From JBNLBT01 sp050303435 (GTDB lineage: Bacteria; Pseudomonadota; Gammaproteobacteria; Xanthomonadales; Marinicellaceae): a DNA stretch of 30,413 nucleotides. This document shows positions 7,792 to 14,986 of the stretch, piece by piece. The stretch's first letter is position 1; each line of letters starts with the position of its first letter. The notes below the pieces were generated by a model. That model made no database searches. It was not told the origin of the DNA and saw nothing but the letters and a program-made list of their open reading frames with translations. The position numbers and the translations under genes are program-made. The DNA lies in the NCBI GenBank assembly GCA_050303435.1, contig JBNLBT010000034.1, forward strand, positions 1 to 30,413, written 5' to 3'.

Positions 7792-8828
7792 CGCGCCGAA
7801 TGCGTGCGCACCGCGTTGATCAACACGGCCAGCTTTTCCGGTTGCATGTCCGGCTGCATGCCGTGCCCGAGATTGAACACGTGACCCGGTCGTTGACCGT
7901 GGGCTGTCAGCACCTCTTGCACCGCGCGTTCAATCACGGCGTCATCGGCGTACAGCGTGGCCGGATCGAGGTTGCCTTGCAGCGCCACCCGACCGCCGGT
8001 GCGACGCCAGGCTTCATCGATGCCGATGGTCCAGTCCAGTCCCAGGGCGTCGCAACCCGACTCGGCCAGCGCCGCCAACGATTCATTGGCGCCTTTGCTG
8101 AACAAAATGATCGGCACATCGCTTAAGCCCCGTTCGCGCAAGCCGGCGACGATGCGGCGCATCGGGCGCAAGGAAAAACGCTCAAACATGGGCGGTGACA
8201 GCACGCCGCCCCAGCTGTCAAAAATCTGCAAAGCGGCAGCGCCGTTGAGGGCCTGGCCGTGCAGGTAATTGACGATCGATTCACTCAATTTATCCAGCAA
8301 TGTTTCGGCCGCCTGCGGGTGTTTGAACAGCAGCGACTTGGCTTTGGAAAAGGTTTTGCTGCCGCCGTTTTCCAACATGTAGGTCAGCAAAGTCCAGGGG
8401 CTGCCGGAAAAACCAATCAAGGGCACCGCGGCGTCCAGCTCTCGGCGCGTCAGGCTGACCGCGTCCATGACGTATTGCAGATCGTCGGCCTGCACCACCG
8501 GCAGCTGTTCAATTTGGCGCACGTCGGTGATGGGCCGGTCAAAGCGCGGACCGACGCCGGAGATGAAGTGCAAGCCCAGACCCATGGCGTCCGGAATGGT
8601 CAAAATGTCGGAAAATATGATGGCCGCGTCCAGATCAAACCGGCGCAAGGGCTGCAGCGTGATTTCACAGGCGATTTCCGGGTTGCTGGCCATGGCCATG
8701 AAATCACCGGTGCGCTGTTTGATTTCACGGTATTCCGGCAGGTAGCGGCCGGCCTGGCGCATGATCCACACCGGGGTGCGGTCCACCGGCTGTTTTTTCA
8801 GCGCCCGAAGAAAAATGGATTGTTGCAT
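7788..8828 (-). CDS. hemE: Uroporphyrinogen decarboxylase
   Basis: HemE removes four carboxyl groups from uroporphyrinogen III to give coproporphyrinogen III in haem synthesis. The protein is 346 residues, close to the family norm. It opens with FLRALKKQPVDRTPVWIMRQ then AGRYLPEY, the conserved substrate-binding Arg signature. IIFSDILTIPDAMG carries the catalytic Asp, FSGSPWTLLTYM is the second family signature, and FNLGHGMQPD lies near the C-terminus. ATG 8828 places the start just before the conserved region. The frame stays open far upstream to 9794, but that part is antisense to the neighbouring gene and is not HemE. No strong ribosome site is seen. Confidence 0.98.
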   Translation of the reverse strand: MQQSIFLRALKKQPVDRTPVWIMRQAGRYLPEYREIKQRTGDFMAMASNPEIACEITLQPLRRFDLDAAIIFSDILTIPDAMGLGLHFISGVGPRFDRPITDVRQIEQLPVVQADDLQYVMDAVSLTRRELDAAVPLIGFSGSPWTLLTYMLENGGSKTFSKAKSLLFKHPQAAETLLDKLSESIVNYLHGQALNGAAALQIFDSWGGVLSPPMFERFSLRPMRRIVAGLRERGLSDVPIILFSKGANESLAALAESGCDALGLDWTIGIDEAWRRTGGRVALQGNLDPATLYADDAVIERAVQEVLTAHGQRPGHVFNLGHGMQPDMQPEKLAVLINAVRTHSAR

Positions 8829-8869
8829 GAACGGGATGTGGTAAAAAGACGCTATTTTAACAGCATCAC

Positions 8870-8897
8870 TTAAAAATACCGCGCAATCTGCTAAAAT
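8870..8897 (+). promoter_or_regulatory. Possible promoter of the propeller-protein gene
   Basis: TTAAAA (8870-8875) and TAAAAT (8892-8897) with 16-base spacing lie in the AT-rich gap between divergent hemE and the gene at 8988. The -10 box is good and the -35 box is weak. Confidence 0.4.
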
Positions 8898-8987
8898 ACG
8901 CGCTTTTTTTGCAGCCGTACAGACGTGGAACAAAAGAACCAATCGTTTGTCATATAGCTCAAAATCAATCACAGAGGATAGGCACGC

Positions 8988-10394
8988 ATGAGAATTACGG
9001 CCCTGATGGCATGGCTGCTGTTGCAGACACACGGCGCACTGGCGCAATTCCTTCCGAATCAGGAACCCTTGACACCGCTGGCGTATGAAGTCCAGCGCAC
9101 CACCCACATTCCGCAATTGCTGCAACTGGCATCCAGCACCTATGAGAATAAACAATACGACGATCACATCGTGGTCATGGAGCGCCTGGTTGAACTGATG
9201 CCGCAAGAGGCCGAATACCAGTATCGTCTGGCCCGCGGATACGCGCTGGCGGATCAGAAAAGTAAGGCGTTCAACGCCCTGATCAAACTGCAGCAGCTGG
9301 GCCTCAGCTACGATCTGGATGCGCAAGCAGATTTCGACAACATCCGTTCCCTGCCGGTGTTCAATTACATCAATGAGGGCATGCGCGAAAACGGCAAACC
9401 CTTCGGCTCGGGCGAAATCGTATTCAGCATCAACAGCGCCTATGCCGGCATGCTGTATGAGAGCCTGACATGGGATTCCAAACGCAAGGATTTTCTCATG
9501 GGGTCGGTGCGCGATGGCAGCATCATCCGCATCAATCAGGCCGGAGAACGCAGTGTATTTGTGCAGCCCAAGGCCGGCACCACCGAAGGCCCCTGGGGCG
9601 CCATGGACGTGCTGGCAGACGTCGAAGGCGATGCCCTCTGGGTGGCCAGCGCGGCGATGTCCCATTACAACGGCCTGACGCCGCAAAACTCCGGCATGAG
9701 CGGGGTGTTCAAATACCGCCTCAGCGACGGCGAATTGCTGCAACGCATTCTGCTGCCCGCGGACAAGCGACCGCACCTGATCAATCAGTTGCACCTGGCC
9801 GCCAACGGCGATTTGTACATGGTCAACTCATTCCACAATCAGGTACTGAAAATCAACCAGGGAGAAAACCAGATCCGCGCCGTGTTTGGCACCCCGCGGT
9901 TTCAAAACATTCGCGGTTTGACCTCAGACCCCAAACAGCGGTTTTTGTATTTTTCGGATTATGAAAAAGGCCTGTTTGCGGTGGACCTGAAGGCCCAACA
10001 ACTGATCGACCTGGGGCGCGACCAGCGCGCCATTTACGGCGGCATTGAAGAGCTGACCTATGACGACGGCGGTCTGATCATCGTACAAAACGGCATTACA
10101 CCGGAACGGGTGATGCGCCTGATATTGGATGAAAGCGGTGCCACGGTCGACAAAATCGTGCCCATCGAAGCCTCGCATCCAATGTTTGATTCGCCCACTT
10201 ACGGCACCGTGATCGGCGACAAATTTTATTACATCGCCAATTCGCAATGGGTCAAAACAGATCTGGCCGGCAATTTGCTGCCGCAGCAAAGCTGGTCACC
10301 GGTGACCGTGCTGGCCACCGACAAACACTATGAAGAAGCCGCGCAGCTGGCCATTCAGAAAAGCATCAAGAAAACCCAGGATGAGCTGCAATGA
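8988..10394 (+). CDS. Exported protein with TPR-like N-terminus and SMP-30/NHL-like beta-propeller
   Basis: A 468-residue protein with a signal peptide at residues 1-19 (cleavage after GALA). Residues about 35-120 form TPR-like helices (HIPQLLQLASSTYENKQYDD, AEYQYRLARGYALADQKSKA). From about residue 145 onward, repeated blade-like segments (FLMGSVRDGSIIRI, ALWVASAAM, INQLHLAANGDLYMVNS, FLYFSDYEKGLFAVDL) resemble gluconolactonase/SMP-30 or NHL propellers. It would lie in the periplasm or be secreted. AGAGGA at 8973-8978 is a good ribosome site for ATG 8988. It is monocistronic, ending at a strong shared terminator. No enzyme activity can be assigned; family name and function are uncertain. Confidence 0.8.
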   Translation: MRITALMAWLLLQTHGALAQFLPNQEPLTPLAYEVQRTTHIPQLLQLASSTYENKQYDDHIVVMERLVELMPQEAEYQYRLARGYALADQKSKAFNALIKLQQLGLSYDLDAQADFDNIRSLPVFNYINEGMRENGKPFGSGEIVFSINSAYAGMLYESLTWDSKRKDFLMGSVRDGSIIRINQAGERSVFVQPKAGTTEGPWGAMDVLADVEGDALWVASAAMSHYNGLTPQNSGMSGVFKYRLSDGELLQRILLPADKRPHLINQLHLAANGDLYMVNSFHNQVLKINQGENQIRAVFGTPRFQNIRGLTSDPKQRFLYFSDYEKGLFAVDLKAQQLIDLGRDQRAIYGGIEELTYDDGGLIIVQNGITPERVMRLILDESGATVDKIVPIEASHPMFDSPTYGTVIGDKFYYIANSQWVKTDLAGNLLPQQSWSPVTVLATDKHYEEAAQLAIQKSIKKTQDELQ

Positions 10395-10417
10395 ACCTTG
10401 CACAACCGTCGTGCATG

Positions 10418-10446
10418 AAAAACCCGCCGGATCGGCGGGTTTTTTT
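10418..10446. terminator. Bidirectional intrinsic terminator
   Basis: A 9-bp GC-rich stem (AACCCGCCG at 10421-10429, CGGCGGGTT at 10433-10441) with a GAT loop. Seven T follow on the plus strand and five T on the minus strand. It serves both the gene ending at 10394 and the convergent PqqD-like gene, whose stop codon lies at its edge. Confidence 0.92.
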
Positions 10447-10732
10447 ATACCGGTTCAATCAGCTTGATGTGCAGCAATTCGGCCACGGTTGCTGAGACGT
10501 CGCTCAAGGCGTTGTCCATGGAACAGTCGAATTCGGTGCACAGTTCCTGTGCCGCTGCAAGCATGGATTGGCCCCGTTGCAGGCATTGAAAGATCAGGGT
10601 GGCGGTGTCATTCAATTCAAAGTATTCGCCCTGGTGCATGTGCAGGACAATCATGCCCTGCTCGGTTTCTGTGGCGTACACGGCCTCATTGATGCGGTAG
10701 CGTTTCGATGTGTTGTTGTCGTTGTCGGGCAT
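10445..10732 (-). CDS. Stand-alone PqqD-family protein (RiPP recognition element-like)
   Basis: A 95-residue protein matching the PqqD fold (PF05402). YRINEAVYATETEQGMIVL forms the first beta strands, GEYFELNDTATLIFQCL is the hallmark strand-helix with the conserved Leu-Asn, and the C-terminal helices contain AELCTEFDCS-like spacing and LLHIKLIEPV. PqqD domains are winged-helix peptide-binding modules that hand precursor peptides to modifying enzymes in RiPP pathways such as PQQ synthesis. Here it is the last gene of an ECF-sigma operon, with no radical-SAM enzyme, cyclase or precursor peptide nearby. ATG 10732 lies inside the end of the DUF3106 gene (47-base overlap); no later start keeps the domain whole. 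The role is unknown. Confidence 0.8.
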   Translation of the reverse strand: MPDNDNNTSKRYRINEAVYATETEQGMIVLHMHQGEYFELNDTATLIFQCLQRGQSMLAAAQELCTEFDCSMDNALSDVSATVAELLHIKLIEPV

Positions 10733-11342
10733 TCATTTTCACCAGTGCACGCAAGGTCTCCAGCACCACCGCCGGGTCTTGCTCAAGCAAGTGCAATTGT
10801 AACCGTTTTCTCATCGGCGCTTCCAGTGATCTGACCAGCGACATGATTTCAGCCCGTTCAGCGCGCGGCAAATCCTGCACGATGCGCAACAGGTAGCCGG
10901 TCTGCCCCTGTTGTGGTGGGGATTCTGTGGTTTCGGGTGCGGCCGTTGGGTCGATGGCGTGCTCGTTGCGGAATTGTTGCAACAGCTGGTTTTGTTGCTC
11001 GGCCGGCAGGCTCTTGAAGCGCCGGTGCAGCGCGCGCAGCCGACGACGCTGTTCCGGCGGTGTGGCCATCCACTTGAGCACGCGTTGTTGCATGGCGGAC
11101 CGCTGCGCAGGGCTGTAGCGCGCCCAGACGGCCGACTTATCCAGCAGGCGCTGTTGCAGGCGTGGACGCAGGCGATCCCAGCGACTTTCAAACGGCTTGA
11201 GCACGGCCTGCTGTTCAGCGCTGAGGTCGGCCCAGCGCTGCGCCGCGCTGGCCGGTGAGCTGGCCAGCAACAACAGCAACAGCGCGATCAGCACCAGGTG
11301 CAGTGCAGATGAGCGGCCAGTGAATGTGCAATCGAAGCGCAT
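10686..11342 (-). CDS. DUF3106 family periplasmic protein
   Basis: A 218-residue protein with an uncleaved anchor or signal peptide (hydrophobic run LVLIALLLLLLASSPASA, about residues 15-32), then repeated short motifs of the type LSxEQQ..L.P...RW / YSPAQRSAMQQRVLKWM / TPPEQRRRLRALHRRF / LPAEQQNQLLQQF. These are typical of DUF3106, whose relatives sit beside ECF sigma factors in proteobacteria and resemble periplasmic stress sensors. Start 11342 is chosen because GGGGTG lies just upstream and the previous gene ends 4 bases earlier; a longer frame to 11414 overlaps that gene. It is a possible periplasmic partner of the neighbouring anti-sigma-like protein (inference). Confidence 0.78.
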   Translation of the reverse strand: MRFDCTFTGRSSALHLVLIALLLLLLASSPASAAQRWADLSAEQQAVLKPFESRWDRLRPRLQQRLLDKSAVWARYSPAQRSAMQQRVLKWMATPPEQRRRLRALHRRFKSLPAEQQNQLLQQFRNEHAIDPTAAPETTESPPQQGQTGYLLRIVQDLPRAERAEIMSLVRSLEAPMRKRLQLHLLEQDPAVVLETLRALVKMNARQRQQHIETLPHQ

Positions 11343-11346
11343 GACA

Positions 11347-11688
11347 TCACCCCGGCGGCAGACGCTGGTCCAGCCAGTGATAAAATTCAAGCTGTTCGAT
11401 GATGTCCACGTCATCCGACTGCATCGCCAAGTCGCCGGTCTCTTCGATGGGGCTGGTGGTGCCCGCCTCGATCCCGGCCTCGGGTGGCGTGAGGTTGAGC
11501 CAGATCAAGGCCGCGGCTGCGGTGGCCGAAGCCAGTGAGCCCAGCCACCAGACGCTGCGCCGCGGGGATGGCGCGTGCAGTGCCTGTTGGCGCGCCCGGC
11601 GCAGGCGCTGCACGGTGGCTGCATCCAGGCGATCCAGTGAAGCGTCCAAAGTCGCTTTGCTGTGCCGAATGAGTTCTTCTTTTTTCAT
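11347..11688 (-). CDS. Putative membrane anti-sigma factor (DUF3619-like)
   Basis: A 113-residue protein. The N-terminal cytosolic helix is basic (LDRLDAATVQRLRRARQQAL), then comes one membrane span (about residues 46-63, LGSLASATAAAALIWLNL), then an acidic outside tail ending DDVDIIEQLEFYHWLDQ. This small one-span design, directly after an ECF sigma gene, matches the DUF3619 proteins found in sigma-DUF3619-DUF3106 operons. Such proteins are presumed to hold the sigma factor at the membrane. MKKEELIRH at 11688 is preferred because GAGA lies 8 bases upstream; two upstream in-frame Met codons overlap the sigma stop. No zinc-binding HxxxCxxC motif is present. Confidence 0.65.
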   Translation of the reverse strand: MKKEELIRHSKATLDASLDRLDAATVQRLRRARQQALHAPSPRRSVWWLGSLASATAAAALIWLNLTPPEAGIEAGTTSPIEETGDLAMQSDDVDIIEQLEFYHWLDQRLPPG

Positions 11689-11690
11689 TT

Positions 11691-12209
11691 TCATTTCTCT
11701 AAACAATGGGTCAATTTTTCCAGTGCTCTTGACACATGGGTTTTTACGCTGCCTTCAGAACAGCGCATGGCAAAGGCGGTTTGCTGCACACTCAAGCCTT
11801 CCCAGTTGCGCAGCAGAAAGGCTTCGCGCTGACGCGCCGGCAAGGCCGACAGGGCGGATTCCAGCCGTTCGATTTGGCCCTGTTGTTGCAGCCACTGATC
11901 CGGCGTGTCACCGGGCGCCTGCAGCTCCGGCATGGCCTCGGTTGACGTCGCCTGAGACCAGGGCGTCCATTTCAGCCATTTGTTGCGCCGGTGGTGATCC
12001 ATGGTTTTGTTGTGCAGCATGCGATAAAACAGGGGGCGCCACTCTTCGGACGGTTTGCTCGCGTATTTTTGCACAAACCGGCACATCACATCCTGCACGA
12101 TGTCCAGCGCGTCCTCGCGGTTGCGCGTGGACAGGAACGTCACGTGATAGGCTTTTTTTTCATGCGCGCAAAAAAAAGCGTTGAGTTCTGCCATCCGGCT
12201 CTGTTGCAT
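11691..12209 (-). CDS. ECF-type RNA polymerase sigma factor
   Basis: An extracytoplasmic-function sigma70 factor with regions 2 and 4 only. Region 2 contains NREDALDIVQDVMCRFVQKY, the core-binding helix, followed by WRPLFYRMLHNKTMDHHRR (the -10 reading part). Region 4 contains SALPARQREAFLLRNWEGLS then VQQTAFAMRCSEGSVKTHVS, the -35 helix-turn-helix. It heads an operon with a putative anti-sigma protein, DUF3106 and PqqD-like proteins, which suggests an envelope-stress type of regulation. The start is uncertain: ATGs at 12272, 12254, 12209 and 12194 are all in frame. 12209 is chosen because GGGAAG lies about 9 bases upstream and homologous proteins start close to MAELNAF. Confidence 0.9.
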   Translation of the reverse strand: MQQSRMAELNAFFCAHEKKAYHVTFLSTRNREDALDIVQDVMCRFVQKYASKPSEEWRPLFYRMLHNKTMDHHRRNKWLKWTPWSQATSTEAMPELQAPGDTPDQWLQQQGQIERLESALSALPARQREAFLLRNWEGLSVQQTAFAMRCSEGSVKTHVSRALEKLTHCLEK

Positions 12210-12377
12210 GCAGTCGTCTTCCCGGGTGTCGCTGAGGGCGACAAATGTTTTCGCCATGGTGCCATATTCCATGCCCTGTTGACAAATTAAACGCGGCAGG
12301 CCTCGATCGGTTGACAGGCGTTTTTGAATGTTAAAAAAATGCGAATTGAACTTGACACGGGGGCTTTATTGATTTAA

Positions 12378-12386
12378 TTATGCACA
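12378..12386 (+). promoter_or_regulatory. DnaA box (TTATGCACA)
   Basis: A full match to the relaxed DnaA-box consensus TTWTNCACA, about 100 bases from a second DnaA-box-like element and 190 bases from the perfect pair. Confidence 0.55.
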
Positions 12387-12481
12387 CCCTGTCACGCGTC
12401 GGACACAAAATCTTTGAGTTACCAAAACAAGCTCACACGGCGCATAACAAAAACACCACAAGCCACTGATATTGTTAACAA

Positions 12482-12490
12482 ATATCCACA
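12482..12490 (+). promoter_or_regulatory. DnaA box-like site (ATATCCACA)
   Basis: Eight of nine bases match TTATCCACA. It overlaps the right arm of an AT-rich inverted repeat centred on GTTAACA, a possible unwinding element. Confidence 0.45.
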
Positions 12491-12570
12491 TGGATACTTT
12501 TTAACCAATCTGATGAAGCCACAACAACGATCTGGCTTTGAAGGCGATGCGGATGCGGTTTTCAACACAG

Positions 12571-12579
12571 TTATCCACA
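12571..12579 (+). promoter_or_regulatory. DnaA box, perfect (TTATCCACA)
   Basis: An exact match to the high-affinity DnaA box (R1/R4 type). It faces a second perfect box 5 bases away in inverted orientation. Confidence 0.75.
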
Positions 12580-12584
12580 GGCTT

Positions 12585-12593
12585 TGTGGATAA
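12585..12593 (-). promoter_or_regulatory. DnaA box, perfect, inverted (TGTGGATAA on plus)
   Basis: An exact high-affinity DnaA box on the minus strand. With the box at 12571-12579 it makes a 23-base inverted pair. Confidence 0.75.
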
Positions 12594-12636
12594 CTCCAGA
12601 ATTGACTCTAAAACAATCAGTTAGCTGTGCTTTGTC

Positions 12637-12649
12637 AATCAAGAGATTA
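12637..12649 (+). promoter_or_regulatory. IHF binding-site consensus
   Basis: AATCAAGAGATTA matches WATCAANNNNTTR at every fixed position. It lies 43 bases from the perfect DnaA-box pair, an arrangement known from enterobacterial oriC; a single short consensus can also occur by chance. Confidence 0.45.
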
Positions 12650-12738
12650 AAAAATGGGATTAAGGTGATGATCTGGGCTGAGCAAGTGCACGGCGCCAGA
12701 CATGCCTCAAAGGCCGCGTGGATGGTATCATAGGCCGG

Positions 12739-14916
12739 ATGAAAAAACGCCCCGAGCAAACCGTTGTGCACGTCGCCCTGAATGTGCCCTTTGCCGACCA
12801 CCTGGACTATCTGTGTCGAGACGCGGTGCCGGTTGTGGGCGCGCGGGTTCTGGTGCCCTTGCAGCGTCGCGGTGCGCAGGTGGGCGTGGTGGTCGGCCAT
12901 GCCCGGCGCAGCGCGCAAAAAAATCTTAAGGCGGTGCAGCGGGTGCTGGATGCAGCGCCATTGCTGGACGACGCGCTGTTGGCCTTTTACCGGCGCGTGG
13001 CTCGATATTATCTGGTCAGTCTGGGCGAAGTGGTGTTCACCGCCCTGCCACGCTGGTTCCGGCGCACGGATGACAAAGCGCCACCACAGGAACGCTGGTG
13101 GCGTGCATTGTCCGCGCAAGCGACGAAACCCATGACCGAGCTGGAGCAGCGCATCCACGCGCACCTGGTCCGACACGGGCCCTTGATGAGCCGTCAAATG
13201 ACCGGCGTTTATGCCGGGGCTGCGCGGGTCTGCCGGCAGTTGCAGAACAAGAATCTGATCGAGTCGTCCGACCTGGGCTTTGTCGATTCAGACTCGGTGA
13301 CCGAACAACCCTTTGAGCTGACTCGGGACCAACGCGCCGCGGTCGAAGCCCTGCAACAGCAGGGCGACGGGTTTGCCACCAGTCTGCTCGACGGCATCAC
13401 CGGCTCGGGCAAAACAGAGGTGTACATCCATCGCCTGCAGGACTGTCTGAAAAGGGGCAAACAGGCGCTGGTGCTGGTGCCGGAGATCGGCCTCACCCCA
13501 CAGTTGTTCACCGGTTTGAACGGGCGCATTCATGGGCGCATCGCGGTGTTGCATTCGGGTCTTTCAGATGGCGCGCGTGCGCGGGTCTGGTGGCAGGCGA
13601 GCCGGGCCGAAATTGATGTGGTGGTCGCCACCCGGTCGGGCCTGTTCACGCCGTTCAGTGCGCTGGGCCTGATCATCGTGGACGAAGAGCACGACGCCAG
13701 TTACAAGCAGCAGGAAGGCATGCGCTATTCTGCGCGGGACATGGCGGTGCTGCGCGGTCTGCACCAGAACGTGCCGGTGATACTGGGTTCGGCCACGCCG
13801 GCGCTGGAAACCTTGAACAACGCCCTGTCGGGTCGCTACCACTGGTTGCGGCTGCAACAGCGCACCAACAGCAAACCCCTGCCAACCATCACGCTGCATT
13901 CCATCAAGAACCAGGCAATGCACAACGGCTTGTCCCAACAGGTGCTGAAGCGCATTGAAGAACACCTGCAGCAAGGCCATCAGGTGCTGGTGTTTCTGAA
14001 TCGCCGCGGCTGGTCGCCGCGACTGATGTGCTACGCCTGTGGCTGGATCGCCATGTGTGACCATTGCGACAGCCACCTCACGGTGCATCGCAAAGCGGGT
14101 CATTTGCGTTGCCATCACTGCGAGAAAATATACTCAATGCCGGAATTTTGCCCGGACTGCGGCAGCCAGAAAGTCAACACCTCCGGGGTCGGCACGGAAC
14201 GTCTGGAAAAAGGGCTGATGGCGGCATTCGGGGAAGCGGCGGTGATCCGCATCGATCGGGACACGGTGAAAACAGGCCAACAGTGGCAAAAACAAATCGA
14301 TCGCATCCGTGAGGAAAAGCCCTGCGTCATCGTTGGCACGCAGATGCTGTCAAAAGGACACGATTTTCCGCGCCTTTCGCTGGTGGTGGTGGTGAATGTG
14401 GATGAGCAATTCTTTTCCAGCGACTTTCGCGCCACTGAACACCTGGCGCAGCTGCTGGTGCAGGTGTCCGGTCGCGCGGGGCGCGCCGCAACGCGCGGCG
14501 AAGTGATGATCCAGACGCTGTATCCACAGCATGAGTTCTTTCAACAATTGCTGCAGCAAGGCTACCACGCCTTTGCCAAACACAACCTGGCGCTGCGCCG
14601 GGAACACCGCTTTCCTCCGGCGTCCTACATGGCCATTGTGCGCGCGCGCCACAGCGACGCGCAAAGGCTGGACGAATTTTTACTGCAGGCGCTGGAGCGG
14701 TTGCCGCACGATCCCGCGGTCAATCGACTCGGGCCAGTGGATGCGCCGATGCACAAAAAGAACAACCGCTTCAATCGTCAGATCCTGTTCAATGCCGCGG
14801 CGCGCAGCGACATCCACCGCTTGATGAAGCAATTTAAAGGGTGCCTGCAACAGGCGGCGCAGGCGCACCGGGGGGTGCTGTGGTCGATTGATCTGGACCC
14901 GCTTGATCTGACTTGA
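12739..14916 (+). CDS. priA: Primosomal replication-restart helicase PriA
   Basis: PriA recognises stalled forks and D-loops and reloads DnaB; it is a 3'-5' superfamily-2 helicase. The protein, about 725 residues, has the N-terminal DNA-binding region (VVHVALNVPFADHLDYL), the Walker A motif GITGSGKTEVY (about residue 222 on), the DEEHD Walker B box (about 317), GSATPALET, and the zinc region with paired cysteines in CYACG, CDHC, CHHC and CPDCGS. The helicase end has GTQMLSKGHDFP and QVSGRAGRA. ATG 12739 (MKKRPEQ) is preferred, with AGG just upstream; ATG 12718 is in frame and adds seven residues. It directly flanks the DnaA-box cluster. Confidence 0.98.
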   Translation: MKKRPEQTVVHVALNVPFADHLDYLCRDAVPVVGARVLVPLQRRGAQVGVVVGHARRSAQKNLKAVQRVLDAAPLLDDALLAFYRRVARYYLVSLGEVVFTALPRWFRRTDDKAPPQERWWRALSAQATKPMTELEQRIHAHLVRHGPLMSRQMTGVYAGAARVCRQLQNKNLIESSDLGFVDSDSVTEQPFELTRDQRAAVEALQQQGDGFATSLLDGITGSGKTEVYIHRLQDCLKRGKQALVLVPEIGLTPQLFTGLNGRIHGRIAVLHSGLSDGARARVWWQASRAEIDVVVATRSGLFTPFSALGLIIVDEEHDASYKQQEGMRYSARDMAVLRGLHQNVPVILGSATPALETLNNALSGRYHWLRLQQRTNSKPLPTITLHSIKNQAMHNGLSQQVLKRIEEHLQQGHQVLVFLNRRGWSPRLMCYACGWIAMCDHCDSHLTVHRKAGHLRCHHCEKIYSMPEFCPDCGSQKVNTSGVGTERLEKGLMAAFGEAAVIRIDRDTVKTGQQWQKQIDRIREEKPCVIVGTQMLSKGHDFPRLSLVVVVNVDEQFFSSDFRATEHLAQLLVQVSGRAGRAATRGEVMIQTLYPQHEFFQQLLQQGYHAFAKHNLALRREHRFPPASYMAIVRARHSDAQRLDEFLLQALERLPHDPAVNRLGPVDAPMHKKNNRFNRQILFNAAARSDIHRLMKQFKGCLQQAAQAHRGVLWSIDLDPLDLT

Positions 14917-14938
14917 GCCGGGGTGAAATTGCGGGCGC

Positions 14939-14970
14939 AAAAAAACCCGGCCGCCTGCGCGCGCCGGGTT
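14939..14970 (-). terminator. Intrinsic terminator of the FKBP gene
   Basis: An 8-bp stem (AACCCGGC at 14944-14951 with GCCGGGTT at 14963-14970), followed on the minus strand by seven T. It lies 17 bases beyond the FKBP stop and also separates it from convergent priA. Confidence 0.85.
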
Positions 14971-14986
14971 CAATGCATCCATTGTC

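Larger units (their letters stand above)
12273..12738. other. AT-rich intergenic region with DnaA-box cluster; candidate origin-like locus
   Basis: This 466-base gap between the sigma operon and priA holds no convincing gene. It is clearly AT-richer than its surroundings. It contains two perfect inverted DnaA boxes, one TTWTNCACA match and one near match, an AT-rich inverted repeat (GATATT 12468-12473, AATATC 12481-12486), a full IHF consensus, and GATC sites at 12305, 12529 and 12670. TTGACA occurs three times (12279, 12311, 12352), so promoters may also lie here. It could be an origin, a DnaA-titrating site or a DnaA-controlled promoter region; see the finding. Confidence 0.55.

Noticed and set aside
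8829..9794. Long minus-strand extension of the hemE frame
   Set aside because: It is antisense to the well-formed gene at 8988, lacks HemE features and ends exactly where the true HemE start signature begins.
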